Positions 42,412 to 50,230 of a stretch of DNA of 64,000 bases are shown piece after piece (the stretch's first letter is position 1; each line of letters opens with the position of its first letter). The stretch lies in the NCBI GenBank assembly GCA_965183835.1, contig CBCYME010000003.1, forward strand, positions 65,024-129,023. Direction: 5' to 3'. The notes under the pieces are model-generated. The model ran no database searches, was not told where the DNA came from, and worked only from the letters and a program-made list of their open reading frames with translations. The position numbers and the translations under genes were made by a program. Origin of the DNA: OMPR01 sp965183835 (lineage in GTDB: Bacteria; Pseudomonadota; Alphaproteobacteria; Rhodobacterales; Rhodobacteraceae).

Positions 42412-44646
42412 ATGCCTGATGACGGGTCTTTGACCGCCCCACACCCTGCGTGCAGCAGTTGCTGCGGCAGCGACGCACAGATCACAAACCCAATCTCCAA
42501 ACCCGGTATTGGGCGCAGTTTCCGCGTCGCCGGGTTAGATTGCGCCGAAGAAGTCGCGATCCTGAACAAGGTTCTGGCCAAGGATCTGGGCGGCGAAGAG
42601 CATCTGGCGTTTGACGTCATCAACGCACGTATGACGATCTTGGAGTCTGCCATTGCGATGCCGGACGATGAAATCCTCAAGCGCGTGGCCTCAACAGGGC
42701 TGAGCGCCAAGCCGTGGGATGATCAATCCGCCGACGCGGATCATTCCGCCCACCTGAAACGACAGAAACAGTTTACCATCCTCTCTGCGGGGTTCTGGGC
42801 CACTGGATTGATCTATCACATGGTTGAAACCGGGCTGGTTGGTGGATTGTCCATCTTTTCCGGCCATGGCGAGACCCCGATGCCCGCCATCGAGATCAGC
42901 CTGTTCCTGCTTGCCGTGCTCTTTGGCGCATGGCTGGTCGCGCCCAAAGCTTGGTCCTCTGCACGCCGTCTGTCCCCGGATATGAACCTGTTGATGATGG
43001 TCGCCGTCGGTGGCGCAATTGTCTTGGGCGAATATTTTGAGGCCGCAACCGTCGCCTTTCTATTTGCCCTGTCGCTGACCTTAGAAAGCTGGAGCGTCGG
43101 GCGGGCGCGCAATGCGGTCGCGGCGCTGTTGGATCTGGCCCCACCAACGGCCCGTGTTGTTTCCAAAGATGGGAAAACCGAACAGGATATCCCTGCCGCA
43201 CAGGTCGCGATCGGCGATGTCTTTATCGTGCGAGGTGGCGATCGCATCCCCCTAGACGGCACAGTCCAAAGCGGCATCGGTGGCGTCGACCAAGCCCCAA
43301 TTACCGGCGAAAGCGCCATGGTGGTGAAAGAGGCAGGCGACACTGTCTTCGCAGGAACCATCAACGGCGAAGGCACCCTGACCATTCAGGCGAGCCATGT
43401 CGCAAGCGATACAGTGCTGGCCAAAATCACCCGCATGGTCAGCGATGCCCATTCCCGGCGTGCAGACATTGAACAGTGGGTGACCAAGTTTGCCCGCATC
43501 TACACGCCGTTCATCATGGGGTTGGCAGCCTTCATCGCTCTTGTCCCGCCCCTTGTGTTCGGGGCGGCTTGGACGGATTGGGCCTATAACGCGCTTGTTT
43601 TGCTTGTCATCGCCTGCCCTTGCGCGCTGGTTATTTCGACACCTGTTTCCATAGTTGCAGCCCTTGCTGCCTCGGCCCGCAACGGTGTGCTGATCAAAGG
43701 GGGGGCATATGTTGAAACCCCCAGCCGCCTGACCGCCTTGGCTATCGATAAAACAGGCACGATTACCGAGGGAGCGCCGGAAATCGCGTCCGTTCACTCG
43801 TTCATGGATGACGACGCCAGCCTGCTGCACATCGCCGCCGCGCTTGAGATCAGATCGTCCCACCCCCTTGCCCGCGCCATTGTGGCGTATGCGGGCGAAA
43901 CGGTCCCTGCCGAACAAACCCTCACCGTTCCCGGACGCGGTGTCGAGGGCATCGTGGACGGGCGCGACGTTTGGTTGGGATCGGAACGTTTTGCGCGCGA
44001 ACAGGGTTTTGAAATCCCAGACAGCCTGAAACAGCAATTTGAAACAGCGGGCAGTACGCTGGTCGCTATAGGTGACAGCACAACACTGCTGGGCCTGCTT
44101 GAGCTGCGCGACAAAATTCGCCCCGATGCGCGCGCTATGATCTCCAAACTGCATGCACAAGGCGTGAAAAAGATTGTCATGCTCACGGGGGACAATGAAC
44201 CGACCGCCCGCGCCGTCGCCGAAACAGTTGGCATTGATGAGGTGCGCGCCGGATTGCTGCCGCAGGAAAAGGTCGCAGCCATCGAAGAGCTGACTGAATC
44301 CTATGACGTTGTGGCGATGGTTGGGGATGGGGTTAACGACGCCCCCGCGATGGCACGCGCCGACATTGCAATTGCGATGGGTGCTGTGGGCTCTGATGCG
44401 GCGATCGAAACCGCTGACATCGCGTTGATGAGCGATGACATCGGCAAACTGCCATGGCTCGTGGATCATTCACGCCACACCATGACCATCATTCGTCAAA
44501 ACATCGGCTTTGCCTTAGCCACCAAAGCCCTGTTTGCGGGTTTAACGGCTTTGGGCATGGCGTCGATGTGGGGAGCAATCGCCGCAGATGTGGGTGTATC
44601 GCTTGCGGTTGTGGCCAATGCCTTGCGATTACTCCGGCAAGGCTGA
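42412..44646 (+). CDS. zntA: Zn/Cd/Pb-translocating P1B-type ATPase (ZntA-like)
   Basis: 744 residues. A Cys-rich N-terminus (Cys14, 17, 18) precedes one heavy-metal-associated domain with Cys44-Ala-Glu-Glu47, the CxxE variant of the usual CxxC. Transmembrane metal site Cys402-Pro-Cys404, phosphorylation Asp446 in DKTGT, SHPLAR near 480, and GDGVND (638-643). The CPC motif with a C-terminal membrane Asp (AADVGVSLAVVANALRLLR) marks the Zn/Cd/Pb exporter group rather than Cu. It pumps metal ions to the periplasm at the expense of ATP. Its last 18 bases overlap the convergent LysR gene. Confidence 0.93.
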   Translation: MPDDGSLTAPHPACSSCCGSDAQITNPISKPGIGRSFRVAGLDCAEEVAILNKVLAKDLGGEEHLAFDVINARMTILESAIAMPDDEILKRVASTGLSAKPWDDQSADADHSAHLKRQKQFTILSAGFWATGLIYHMVETGLVGGLSIFSGHGETPMPAIEISLFLLAVLFGAWLVAPKAWSSARRLSPDMNLLMMVAVGGAIVLGEYFEAATVAFLFALSLTLESWSVGRARNAVAALLDLAPPTARVVSKDGKTEQDIPAAQVAIGDVFIVRGGDRIPLDGTVQSGIGGVDQAPITGESAMVVKEAGDTVFAGTINGEGTLTIQASHVASDTVLAKITRMVSDAHSRRADIEQWVTKFARIYTPFIMGLAAFIALVPPLVFGAAWTDWAYNALVLLVIACPCALVISTPVSIVAALAASARNGVLIKGGAYVETPSRLTALAIDKTGTITEGAPEIASVHSFMDDDASLLHIAAALEIRSSHPLARAIVAYAGETVPAEQTLTVPGRGVEGIVDGRDVWLGSERFAREQGFEIPDSLKQQFETAGSTLVAIGDSTTLLGLLELRDKIRPDARAMISKLHAQGVKKIVMLTGDNEPTARAVAETVGIDEVRAGLLPQEKVAAIEELTESYDVVAMVGDGVNDAPAMARADIAIAMGAVGSDAAIETADIALMSDDIGKLPWLVDHSRHTMTIIRQNIGFALATKALFAGLTALGMASMWGAIAADVGVSLAVVANALRLLRQG

Positions 44647-45540
44647 GCCAGCCCGTTTCGACAGATCTAAGATGCGCGCGAACAACCAATCAATCGCCGC
44701 ATCGCCATCTGAGCGGATATGCCGATACAGATGAATTTCCAACGGTTTGACCGCCAACGGCAAAGGCCGCGCCTGCAGGCCAAACCGTCTGGCCAGATCG
44801 CGCGTCACCGTCACCACCATGCCAGTCCCTAGCACGATAGGAACAACCGAGTAATAGTTCTGCATTTGCAGGCCAAACTGGCGCCGTATTCCCCGCTTGC
44901 GCAGCGCAATATCCACCGCTGCGGCCCCCTGTTGGCGCGACGATATATGGATATGTCTAAGCTCTAGATACCTTTCAAGTGTCAGCTCTTGGTCGCCCGC
45001 CGGATGACCCGGGCGCATTGCGCAGACATAGTCGTCTTTGGCAACAATCTGGCTGCTTAGATTTGTGGTATCGCGCAAGGGGATGTCAGTCGCGATTTCG
45101 ACGGTTCCACGCGCCAAAGCTTTGGGCAGCTCTGACCGGGGCAACCGCAGTACCCGCAATTCGACCCCCGGCGCGCAAACGCTCAGGTCTTGCACAAGAT
45201 CCGGCAGCAATTCCGCGTCATGCAGATCCAGCACGCTCAGCCGAAAAATCCGACGACTGGTTGCGGGATCAAACCGTTCCGCCTTGAGCGAGGCGGATTG
45301 CAGTAAGGTCAGCGCGTCAGACACACGGCCGGCAATACTGTCAGCAAAGCTGGTGGGCTGCATCCCGCCCCCACTTTTGACAAACAACGGATCATCTAAC
45401 GCATGCCGCAACCGCGCCAAGGCATTGCTGACGGTTGGTTGGGTCAGCGACAATCGTTCCGCTGCACGGGTCAGGTTGCGTTCTGTATAGATGGTATCAA
45501 AGACCAGAAACAAATTCAGGTCGAGCCGGTTCAAGCGCAT
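44629..45540 (-). CDS. LysR family transcriptional regulator
   Basis: 303 residues from ATG at 45540, third of three tandem ATGs (45546, 45543, 45540); GGAA lies six bases before the third. N-terminal helix-turn-helix: LNLFLVFDTIYTERNLTRAA, then ERLSLTQPTVSNALARLRHAL. This NodD/LeuO-like N-terminus is common in regulators of aromatic or fatty acid catabolism. Divergent from the acyl-CoA dehydrogenase gene, its probable target; the inverted repeat at 45567-45590 is the candidate site. The 3' end overlaps zntA by 18 bases on the opposite strand. Confidence 0.85.
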   Translation of the reverse strand: MRLNRLDLNLFLVFDTIYTERNLTRAAERLSLTQPTVSNALARLRHALDDPLFVKSGGGMQPTSFADSIAGRVSDALTLLQSASLKAERFDPATSRRIFRLSVLDLHDAELLPDLVQDLSVCAPGVELRVLRLPRSELPKALARGTVEIATDIPLRDTTNLSSQIVAKDDYVCAMRPGHPAGDQELTLERYLELRHIHISSRQQGAAAVDIALRKRGIRRQFGLQMQNYYSVVPIVLGTGMVVTVTRDLARRFGLQARPLPLAVKPLEIHLYRHIRSDGDAAIDWLFARILDLSKRAGSALPE

Positions 45541-45566
45541 CATCATTTCCAATGTGAATGATCCTA

Positions 45567-45590
45567 ATTCTGTATATTAATTTCCAGAAT
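45567..45590. promoter_or_regulatory. Inverted repeat between lysR and acyl-CoA dehydrogenase genes
   Basis: ATTCTG (45567-45572), 12-base AT-rich spacer, CAGAAT (45585-45590). A perfect-armed dyad in a divergent promoter region is a likely LysR binding site. Confidence 0.55.
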
Positions 45591-45657
45591 GGCAAGCCGC
45601 TTGATATCACGGGCGCAACCACAGCTAATCGCTCACTGAAACAAGACGAGGTATTCC

Positions 45658-46899
45658 ATGGATTTTGACCATTCTCCACGGACCGAAGAATTGCGCCAGA
45701 AACTGCTGACGTTTATGGAAACACATATCTATCCGCGCATCCCAGCCCACAAAGCCGAGATTGAGGCCGGGCAATTCCCCGTCTCCTTCATGGAAGATCT
45801 CAAGGCACTGGCCAAAGCCGAAGATCTCTGGAACCTGTTCTTGCCCAGCCTCCGCGACGACGAACCGGGCACCGGCCTTAGCAATCTAGAATACGCACCC
45901 TTGGCGGAAATTTTGGGTCAGGTCAGCTGGGCCTCCGAGGTATTCAACTGCAACGCGCCGGATACCGGCAACATGGAATTGCTGCACATGTTCGCCACCG
46001 AACAGCAGCGCAAGGAATGGTTGGTTCCCCTGCTCAACGGCGAAATCCGGTCTGCTTTTGCCATGACCGAACCCGATGTTGCGTCATCGGATGCAACCAA
46101 CATTACGACCTCTATTCGTCGGGATGGCGATGACTATGTGATCAACGGACGGAAGTGGTTTATCACCAACGCCTGCCATCCGAACTGCAAGGTTCTGATC
46201 GTGATGGGCAAGACAGACCCGAACGCCGAAACCCACAAACAGCAAAGCATGATCATTGTCCCACGCGACACGCCCGGTGTCGAAATTGTGCGGAACCCGA
46301 CCATTTTGAACATGCATGACCCCGAGGGCCACGCAGAGATCGTATTCCAGAATGTACGTGTCCCGGCTGGCAATCTGTTAGGCGACGAAGGCAGCGGCTT
46401 TGCACTTGCCCAAGCCCGATTAGGCCCCGGACGCATCCATCACTGCATGCGCTCTATCGGGGCCGCCGAAATGGCGCTGGACCTGATGATTGAACGCCTG
46501 CAAGAGCGCAAGACGTTTGGGAAATACCTGTCAGAACAAGGTGTAACCCGTGAATGGATCGCCCGCTCGCGCCTTGAAATCGAACAGGCCCGTTTGCTGA
46601 CACTCAGAGCCGCTTGGAAAATCGACAAGGTGGGTGCCAAAGCGGCCCGCAAGGAAATCTCGTTGATCAAAGTGGTTGCGCCCAATGTGCACGCGACAGT
46701 CACCGACCGCGCAATGCAAGCCTTTGGCGCAATGGGGCTGACGCCGGACACCCCGCTTGCCGACAGCTATACGTGGGCGCGCGCCTTGCGGTATGCCGAC
46801 GGCCCTGACGAGGTGCATATGCAATCCATCGCAAAGATGGAAATCAAAGCCTCGAACCGAGGCAGGTCTGCGATTTGGTTGACCCCTCCGCCGCGATAA
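45658..46899 (+). CDS. Acyl-CoA dehydrogenase family protein (ACAD10/11-like)
   Basis: 413 residues. FAD-dependent acyl-CoA dehydrogenase fold: FAMTEPDVASSDATN (FAD/substrate loop), INGRKWFITNACHPNC, LGPGRIHHCMRSIGAAEMALD and a C-terminal AFGAMGLTPDTPLADSYTWAR. The length (about 400-415) and the LARALRYADGPDEVH-type end resemble the ACAD10/11 branch found in bacteria. It dehydrogenates an acyl-CoA at the alpha-beta position, passing electrons to ETF. No other beta-oxidation genes adjoin it. It is convergent with pqqE and controlled probably by the divergent LysR. Confidence 0.88.
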   Translation: MDFDHSPRTEELRQKLLTFMETHIYPRIPAHKAEIEAGQFPVSFMEDLKALAKAEDLWNLFLPSLRDDEPGTGLSNLEYAPLAEILGQVSWASEVFNCNAPDTGNMELLHMFATEQQRKEWLVPLLNGEIRSAFAMTEPDVASSDATNITTSIRRDGDDYVINGRKWFITNACHPNCKVLIVMGKTDPNAETHKQQSMIIVPRDTPGVEIVRNPTILNMHDPEGHAEIVFQNVRVPAGNLLGDEGSGFALAQARLGPGRIHHCMRSIGAAEMALDLMIERLQERKTFGKYLSEQGVTREWIARSRLEIEQARLLTLRAAWKIDKVGAKAARKEISLIKVVAPNVHATVTDRAMQAFGAMGLTPDTPLADSYTWARALRYADGPDEVHMQSIAKMEIKASNRGRSAIWLTPPPR

Positions 46900-46949
46900 G
46901 CGCGGCTGACTTTACAGACTTAGACCGCCAAACCTTAAATCGTGGTGGT

Positions 46950-48038
46950 CTAAAGTCGGTTTATTTTTCGGTAAACCATATCCTGCTCAGGCGCGTTCAT
47001 CGCCACATCAAGTGCCTGAACCACTTTCTGATGGTGTGGGGATTTATGGCAAACCGGGTCCGTCGCACTGGCATCCCCGGCCAAGGCGAGCGCCTGACAA
47101 CGGCATCCGCCAAAATCAATCTCTTTGCGGTCGCAACTCTGACATGGGTCTGGCAACCAATCCGTACCGCGATAGGCGTTAAAGGCCTCACTGTTGTACC
47201 AAATCTCGGACAGTGTACGGTCCCAAACGTTGTCGAATTTCAGGTGCGGAATGCTTTCGGCAGCGTGGCAGGGTAAAACCGTTCCATCCGGGGTGATGTT
47301 CAATCCTGTTGACCCCCAGCCCCCCATACAGGCCTTTGGAAAGTCGGAATAATAATCCGGTGGAACAAAATCAAACGCCATCGTTCCACGCAATCGGTTT
47401 TCCGCCTCGGATACGATCCGCTTCGCCTCTTTGGTTTGTTCCAATGTCGGCAGCAATTGATCCCGGTTGGTTTCAGCCCATCCATGAAATTGTACACAAG
47501 CCACTTCGAGCCGCCGTGCGCCCAAATCCACCGCCATCTCAATCGTGCGTTCCAGATCATCAAGATTGTGGCGATGCATGACCGCATTCAGCGTCAAGGG
47601 AATGCCCCGGTTTTTTATCTCGGTCGCGACTTTCATCTTGCGATCAAAGCCGCCTTTGTAACCGCCGATCCAATCCGCCAAGTCTGCGGTGGTGCCTTGC
47701 AACGAGAGCTGAATGTGATCCAGCCCAACCTGTTCAAGCGCGTCCAGCCGTTTCGGGGTTAACCCAACACCGCTGGTGATCAGGTTGGTGTACAATCCAG
47801 CCTCAGCAGCGGCTTGGGTCAATTCCACCAGATCAGGACGCGAGGCGGGTTCGCCGCCCGAAATGTGCAGCTGCAACACACCCAGGTTTGCCGCCTGACG
47901 AAACACATCGGCCCAGGTTTCCGTGTCCAGCTCTTGATCGCGCGTCAGCAGATCGGTTGGGTTCGAACAATAGGGGCAAGCCAATGGGCAGCGGTGCGTC
48001 AGCTCGGCCAGCATGGCGATGGGTGGGGGTGCCGTCAT
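46950..48038 (-). CDS. pqqE: PQQ biosynthesis radical SAM enzyme PqqE
   Basis: 362 residues. Radical SAM cluster motif Cys17-x3-Cys21-x2-Cys24 in HRCPLACPYCSNP; SPASM auxiliary cluster Cys in DGTVLPCHAAES, DPCQSCDRKE and GGCRCQALALAG. It forms the Glu-Tyr carbon-carbon bond in PqqA, the first step of PQQ synthesis, with PqqD as peptide chaperone. Last gene of the leftward pqqABCDE operon; it overlaps pqqD by 4 bases. Confidence 0.95.
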   Translation of the reverse strand: MTAPPPIAMLAELTHRCPLACPYCSNPTDLLTRDQELDTETWADVFRQAANLGVLQLHISGGEPASRPDLVELTQAAAEAGLYTNLITSGVGLTPKRLDALEQVGLDHIQLSLQGTTADLADWIGGYKGGFDRKMKVATEIKNRGIPLTLNAVMHRHNLDDLERTIEMAVDLGARRLEVACVQFHGWAETNRDQLLPTLEQTKEAKRIVSEAENRLRGTMAFDFVPPDYYSDFPKACMGGWGSTGLNITPDGTVLPCHAAESIPHLKFDNVWDRTLSEIWYNSEAFNAYRGTDWLPDPCQSCDRKEIDFGGCRCQALALAGDASATDPVCHKSPHHQKVVQALDVAMNAPEQDMVYRKINRL

Positions 48039-48322
48039 GCATGCACCGCCAAAAACATCCGCGCCCTCAGGCCAACGAGAAAAGTTTGGACGTCGCCTGT
48101 GATCTGTTCCGCAGGGGCATCATACGTCGCGGCCAAATCAGCGATCAAAGCATCAAACCGGGTTTCGCCATCGACACGTGACAGGATCGCTTCGCCAATG
48201 GCATCTAATGCGACCGCCTTTTCAGGCGCGAGCAAAACTTTGCCTCCGCGCACACGGTCATCAATGATGCGCACCCCACGGGGCAAAAACGGACGATCCC
48301 CGGCCAACAGCGTGAGCGTCAT
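48035..48322 (-). CDS. pqqD: PQQ biosynthesis peptide chaperone PqqD
   Basis: 95 residues. RiPP-recognition-element fold: PRGVRIIDDRVRGGKVLLAP, then ILSRVDGETRFDALIADLAA and a C-terminal helix. It presents PqqA to PqqE. Overlaps pqqC and pqqE by 4 bases each, so the three products are translationally coupled. Confidence 0.93.
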   Translation of the reverse strand: MTLTLLAGDRPFLPRGVRIIDDRVRGGKVLLAPEKAVALDAIGEAILSRVDGETRFDALIADLAATYDAPAEQITGDVQTFLVGLRARMFLAVHA

Positions 48323-49065
48323 AACATCCCCTCACCCGGTTTCCACGCCCCGGGCGGGATACGACCCGGCTCAACATAAGCGCCCCACAATGCATCCAGC
48401 TGAGCCCACAGAACGTTCGTTTTAAAGATCAACGCCTCACAGGCCATATCCTCTTTTTCAGCTGTGTCGGCGTGCTCTAAAACCCATGCCAAACCAAATT
48501 TCACGTCCTTGGGGGCTTCGCTCAGGCGTTTTTGAAAATAGGACATCGATGTCGCGTTGGCGAAGTCATAATGCTTCAACATGCCCTCAATCCGGCGTTC
48601 ATGGATGGAGGGGGCAAACAGTTCCGTCAACGACGATGCCACTGCTTGTAGCAACGGCATATCCCGAACATACCGCACATAGGCATCGACGGCGAATTGG
48701 GTTGCAGGCAACACACCCCGACCAGATGCAACATAATCAGGGTCCAGCCCAACCGCTTCGGCCAGCTTCAGCCACCGCCGAATACCGCCGCCTTCTTCTA
48801 CGCCCCCATCGTGATCTTCGATCCGACTGCGCCAGTTCCGACGCATATCCGCGCCACAGCGTGACATGAAAGCTGCGTCTTTCATTGGAATCGCAGCTTG
48901 ATATGCCCATCGGTTGATCACCCATGCCCGCACTTGATCCGGGTTACAGTCCCCCGCGTGCAGCATGTGATGAAAGGGGTGCTTGTCGTGATAGCGTTCT
49001 GCTCCAATGGCACGCAGACGATCTTCGAGCGTTTCAATCTCTGGGGTGGCAACAGGGTGCGTCAT
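48319..49065 (-). CDS. pqqC: Pyrroloquinoline-quinone synthase PqqC
   Basis: 248 residues. Family landmarks: RYHDKHPFHHMLHAGDCNPD with the conserved HPFH, VRAWVINRWAYQAAIPMKDA, and RIEDHDGGVEEGGGIRRWL. It catalyses the final ring closure and eight-electron oxidation to PQQ using oxygen. No PqqD fusion is present. Start overlaps the pqqB stop (49062-49065). Confidence 0.95.
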   Translation of the reverse strand: MTHPVATPEIETLEDRLRAIGAERYHDKHPFHHMLHAGDCNPDQVRAWVINRWAYQAAIPMKDAAFMSRCGADMRRNWRSRIEDHDGGVEEGGGIRRWLKLAEAVGLDPDYVASGRGVLPATQFAVDAYVRYVRDMPLLQAVASSLTELFAPSIHERRIEGMLKHYDFANATSMSYFQKRLSEAPKDVKFGLAWVLEHADTAEKEDMACEALIFKTNVLWAQLDALWGAYVEPGRIPPGAWKPGEGML

Positions 49066-49949
49066 AGCGCGATCTCCATCCCGTCAGCAGCGATATCCCA
49101 GCCATTTTCCAAAACAAACGCGCGTTCAGGGCTGTTGGGTTGCCAGACAGGGTTTGTGTTATTGATATGGATAAACGTTTTTCGCGCCTTTAGCTGCGCA
49201 AGCTGAGCGATAGACCCATCTGGGCCGCTTATCGAAATATGCCCCATACGCTGGCCGGTTTTCACGCCGGTCCCACTCTGGATCATTTCATCGTCTTGCC
49301 ACAACGTGCCGTCAAAAAACAACTGATCGGCATCTTCAAGGATGGCCAACAGATCCTCGGTGACGTCTGCACAGCCAGGTATGTAATAAGCAACATGGGT
49401 GCCATTGCTCAGCCGCACACCAACGGTCTGCTCTCCTACCAGATCCGTTTTGACGGTCTCGCCTTCCATGAACAAAGGGACCTTGCCCGGCACCGGGAAA
49501 ACCTGCGCTTCGAGGTTTGGCAACATCATAAATGAGGCGCCAATCGCCACTGAGCGACGCGGGACTTTTTCCGCGTTCACAGCATCAAACACACGGTTTG
49601 CTGTCAGCAGATCAAGAATTTCAGAGGTGCCAAACAGGGTAAACGGTGTCTGTTCCCGCAAGCTCAGTAGGCCCGCGATATGGTCGATATCGCCATTGGT
49701 CAGCAAAACCGAAGAGATTGGCGTATCCCGCAAGCTGCGGGGATGCATGCGCGGGCAAGCCTGCATTTGCGCGCGTATGTCAGGCGACGCGTTAAGCACC
49801 GCCCAGCTGTGGCCATCCACGGACACCGCCAGTGAAGACTGGCTCGCGGAGGGGATTTTGCCCGTTCGGGCGTCATTGCAGTTTGGGCAACCGCAATTCC
49901 ACTGCGGCAAGCCACCGCCTGCCGCCGCTCCGAGAACCAGAAATTGCAT
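49062..49949 (-). CDS. pqqB: PQQ biosynthesis metallo-hydrolase PqqB
   Basis: 295 residues. Metallo-beta-lactamase fold with the PqqB N-terminus LGAAAGGGLPQWNCGCPNC and the metal motif TNGDIDHIAGLLSLRE. PqqB is thought to oxygenate the tyrosine part of the crosslinked Glu-Tyr intermediate. It follows pqqA by 24 bases. The C-terminal INNTNPVWQPNSPER is typical. Confidence 0.94.
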   Translation of the reverse strand: MQFLVLGAAAGGGLPQWNCGCPNCNDARTGKIPSASQSSLAVSVDGHSWAVLNASPDIRAQMQACPRMHPRSLRDTPISSVLLTNGDIDHIAGLLSLREQTPFTLFGTSEILDLLTANRVFDAVNAEKVPRRSVAIGASFMMLPNLEAQVFPVPGKVPLFMEGETVKTDLVGEQTVGVRLSNGTHVAYYIPGCADVTEDLLAILEDADQLFFDGTLWQDDEMIQSGTGVKTGQRMGHISISGPDGSIAQLAQLKARKTFIHINNTNPVWQPNSPERAFVLENGWDIAADGMEIAL

Positions 49950-49973
49950 CGTCTATTATCCGTCTATTGCGGA

Positions 49974-50081
49974 TCAGAACAGGTCGCGTTCTTGCTCGCG
50001 GCCTTCGTCCTCTGCCGGTGCATAAGAATTGATTTCCATGCCGCAGTTCACTTCTTTGAGTTTAGGTGCAGTCCAGGCCAT
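49974..50081 (-). CDS. pqqA: PQQ precursor peptide PqqA
   Basis: 35 residues, too short for most gene finders. It begins MAWTAPKLKEVNCGMEIN and contains the required Glu16-x3-Tyr20 pair (MEINSYAPAEDE) that PqqE crosslinks. A strong AGGAGG lies five bases before the ATG. The C-terminal tail is unusually charged (EDEGREQERD) and longer than the classic 24-residue PqqA. First gene of pqqABCDE, divergent from the NosR-like gene. No pqqF protease is present here; another protease must release the product. Confidence 0.93.
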   Translation of the reverse strand: MAWTAPKLKEVNCGMEINSYAPAEDEGREQERDLF

Positions 50082-50119
50082 TTGATCCTCCTCGGGCTTG
50101 GTTGATGGGTTCACACTAG

Positions 50120-50193
50120 CCGCAAGGGTATGCCCCGAGAATAGGCCTTTGGTCGTAGGATCAATTTGGGCCTTAGATCAGACCAAGGTCGCA
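50120..50193. promoter_or_regulatory. Divergent pqqA / nosR-like control region with two TACGACC-type elements
   Basis: Minus-strand CTACGACCAAAGGCCT (50158-50143) and TGCGACCTTGGTC (50193-50181); the second holds the perfect palindrome GACCAAGGTC (50181-50190). CCGCAAGGGT (50120-50129) recurs at 62399-62408 before the response-regulator gene. The elements sit 76 and 112 bases before pqqA, and within 90 bases of the NosR-like start. Confidence 0.55.
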
Positions 50194-50230
50194 TATTGTG
50201 GGCGCCCGGTTGCTTCTATTGTTTTGAACT

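Noticed and set aside
43252..44469. Long open frame on the minus strand (405 codons) inside the metal ATPase gene
   Set aside because: It lies entirely opposite a full-length P-type ATPase with all motifs, has no recognisable domain and a composition typical of an antisense frame in GC-rich DNA.
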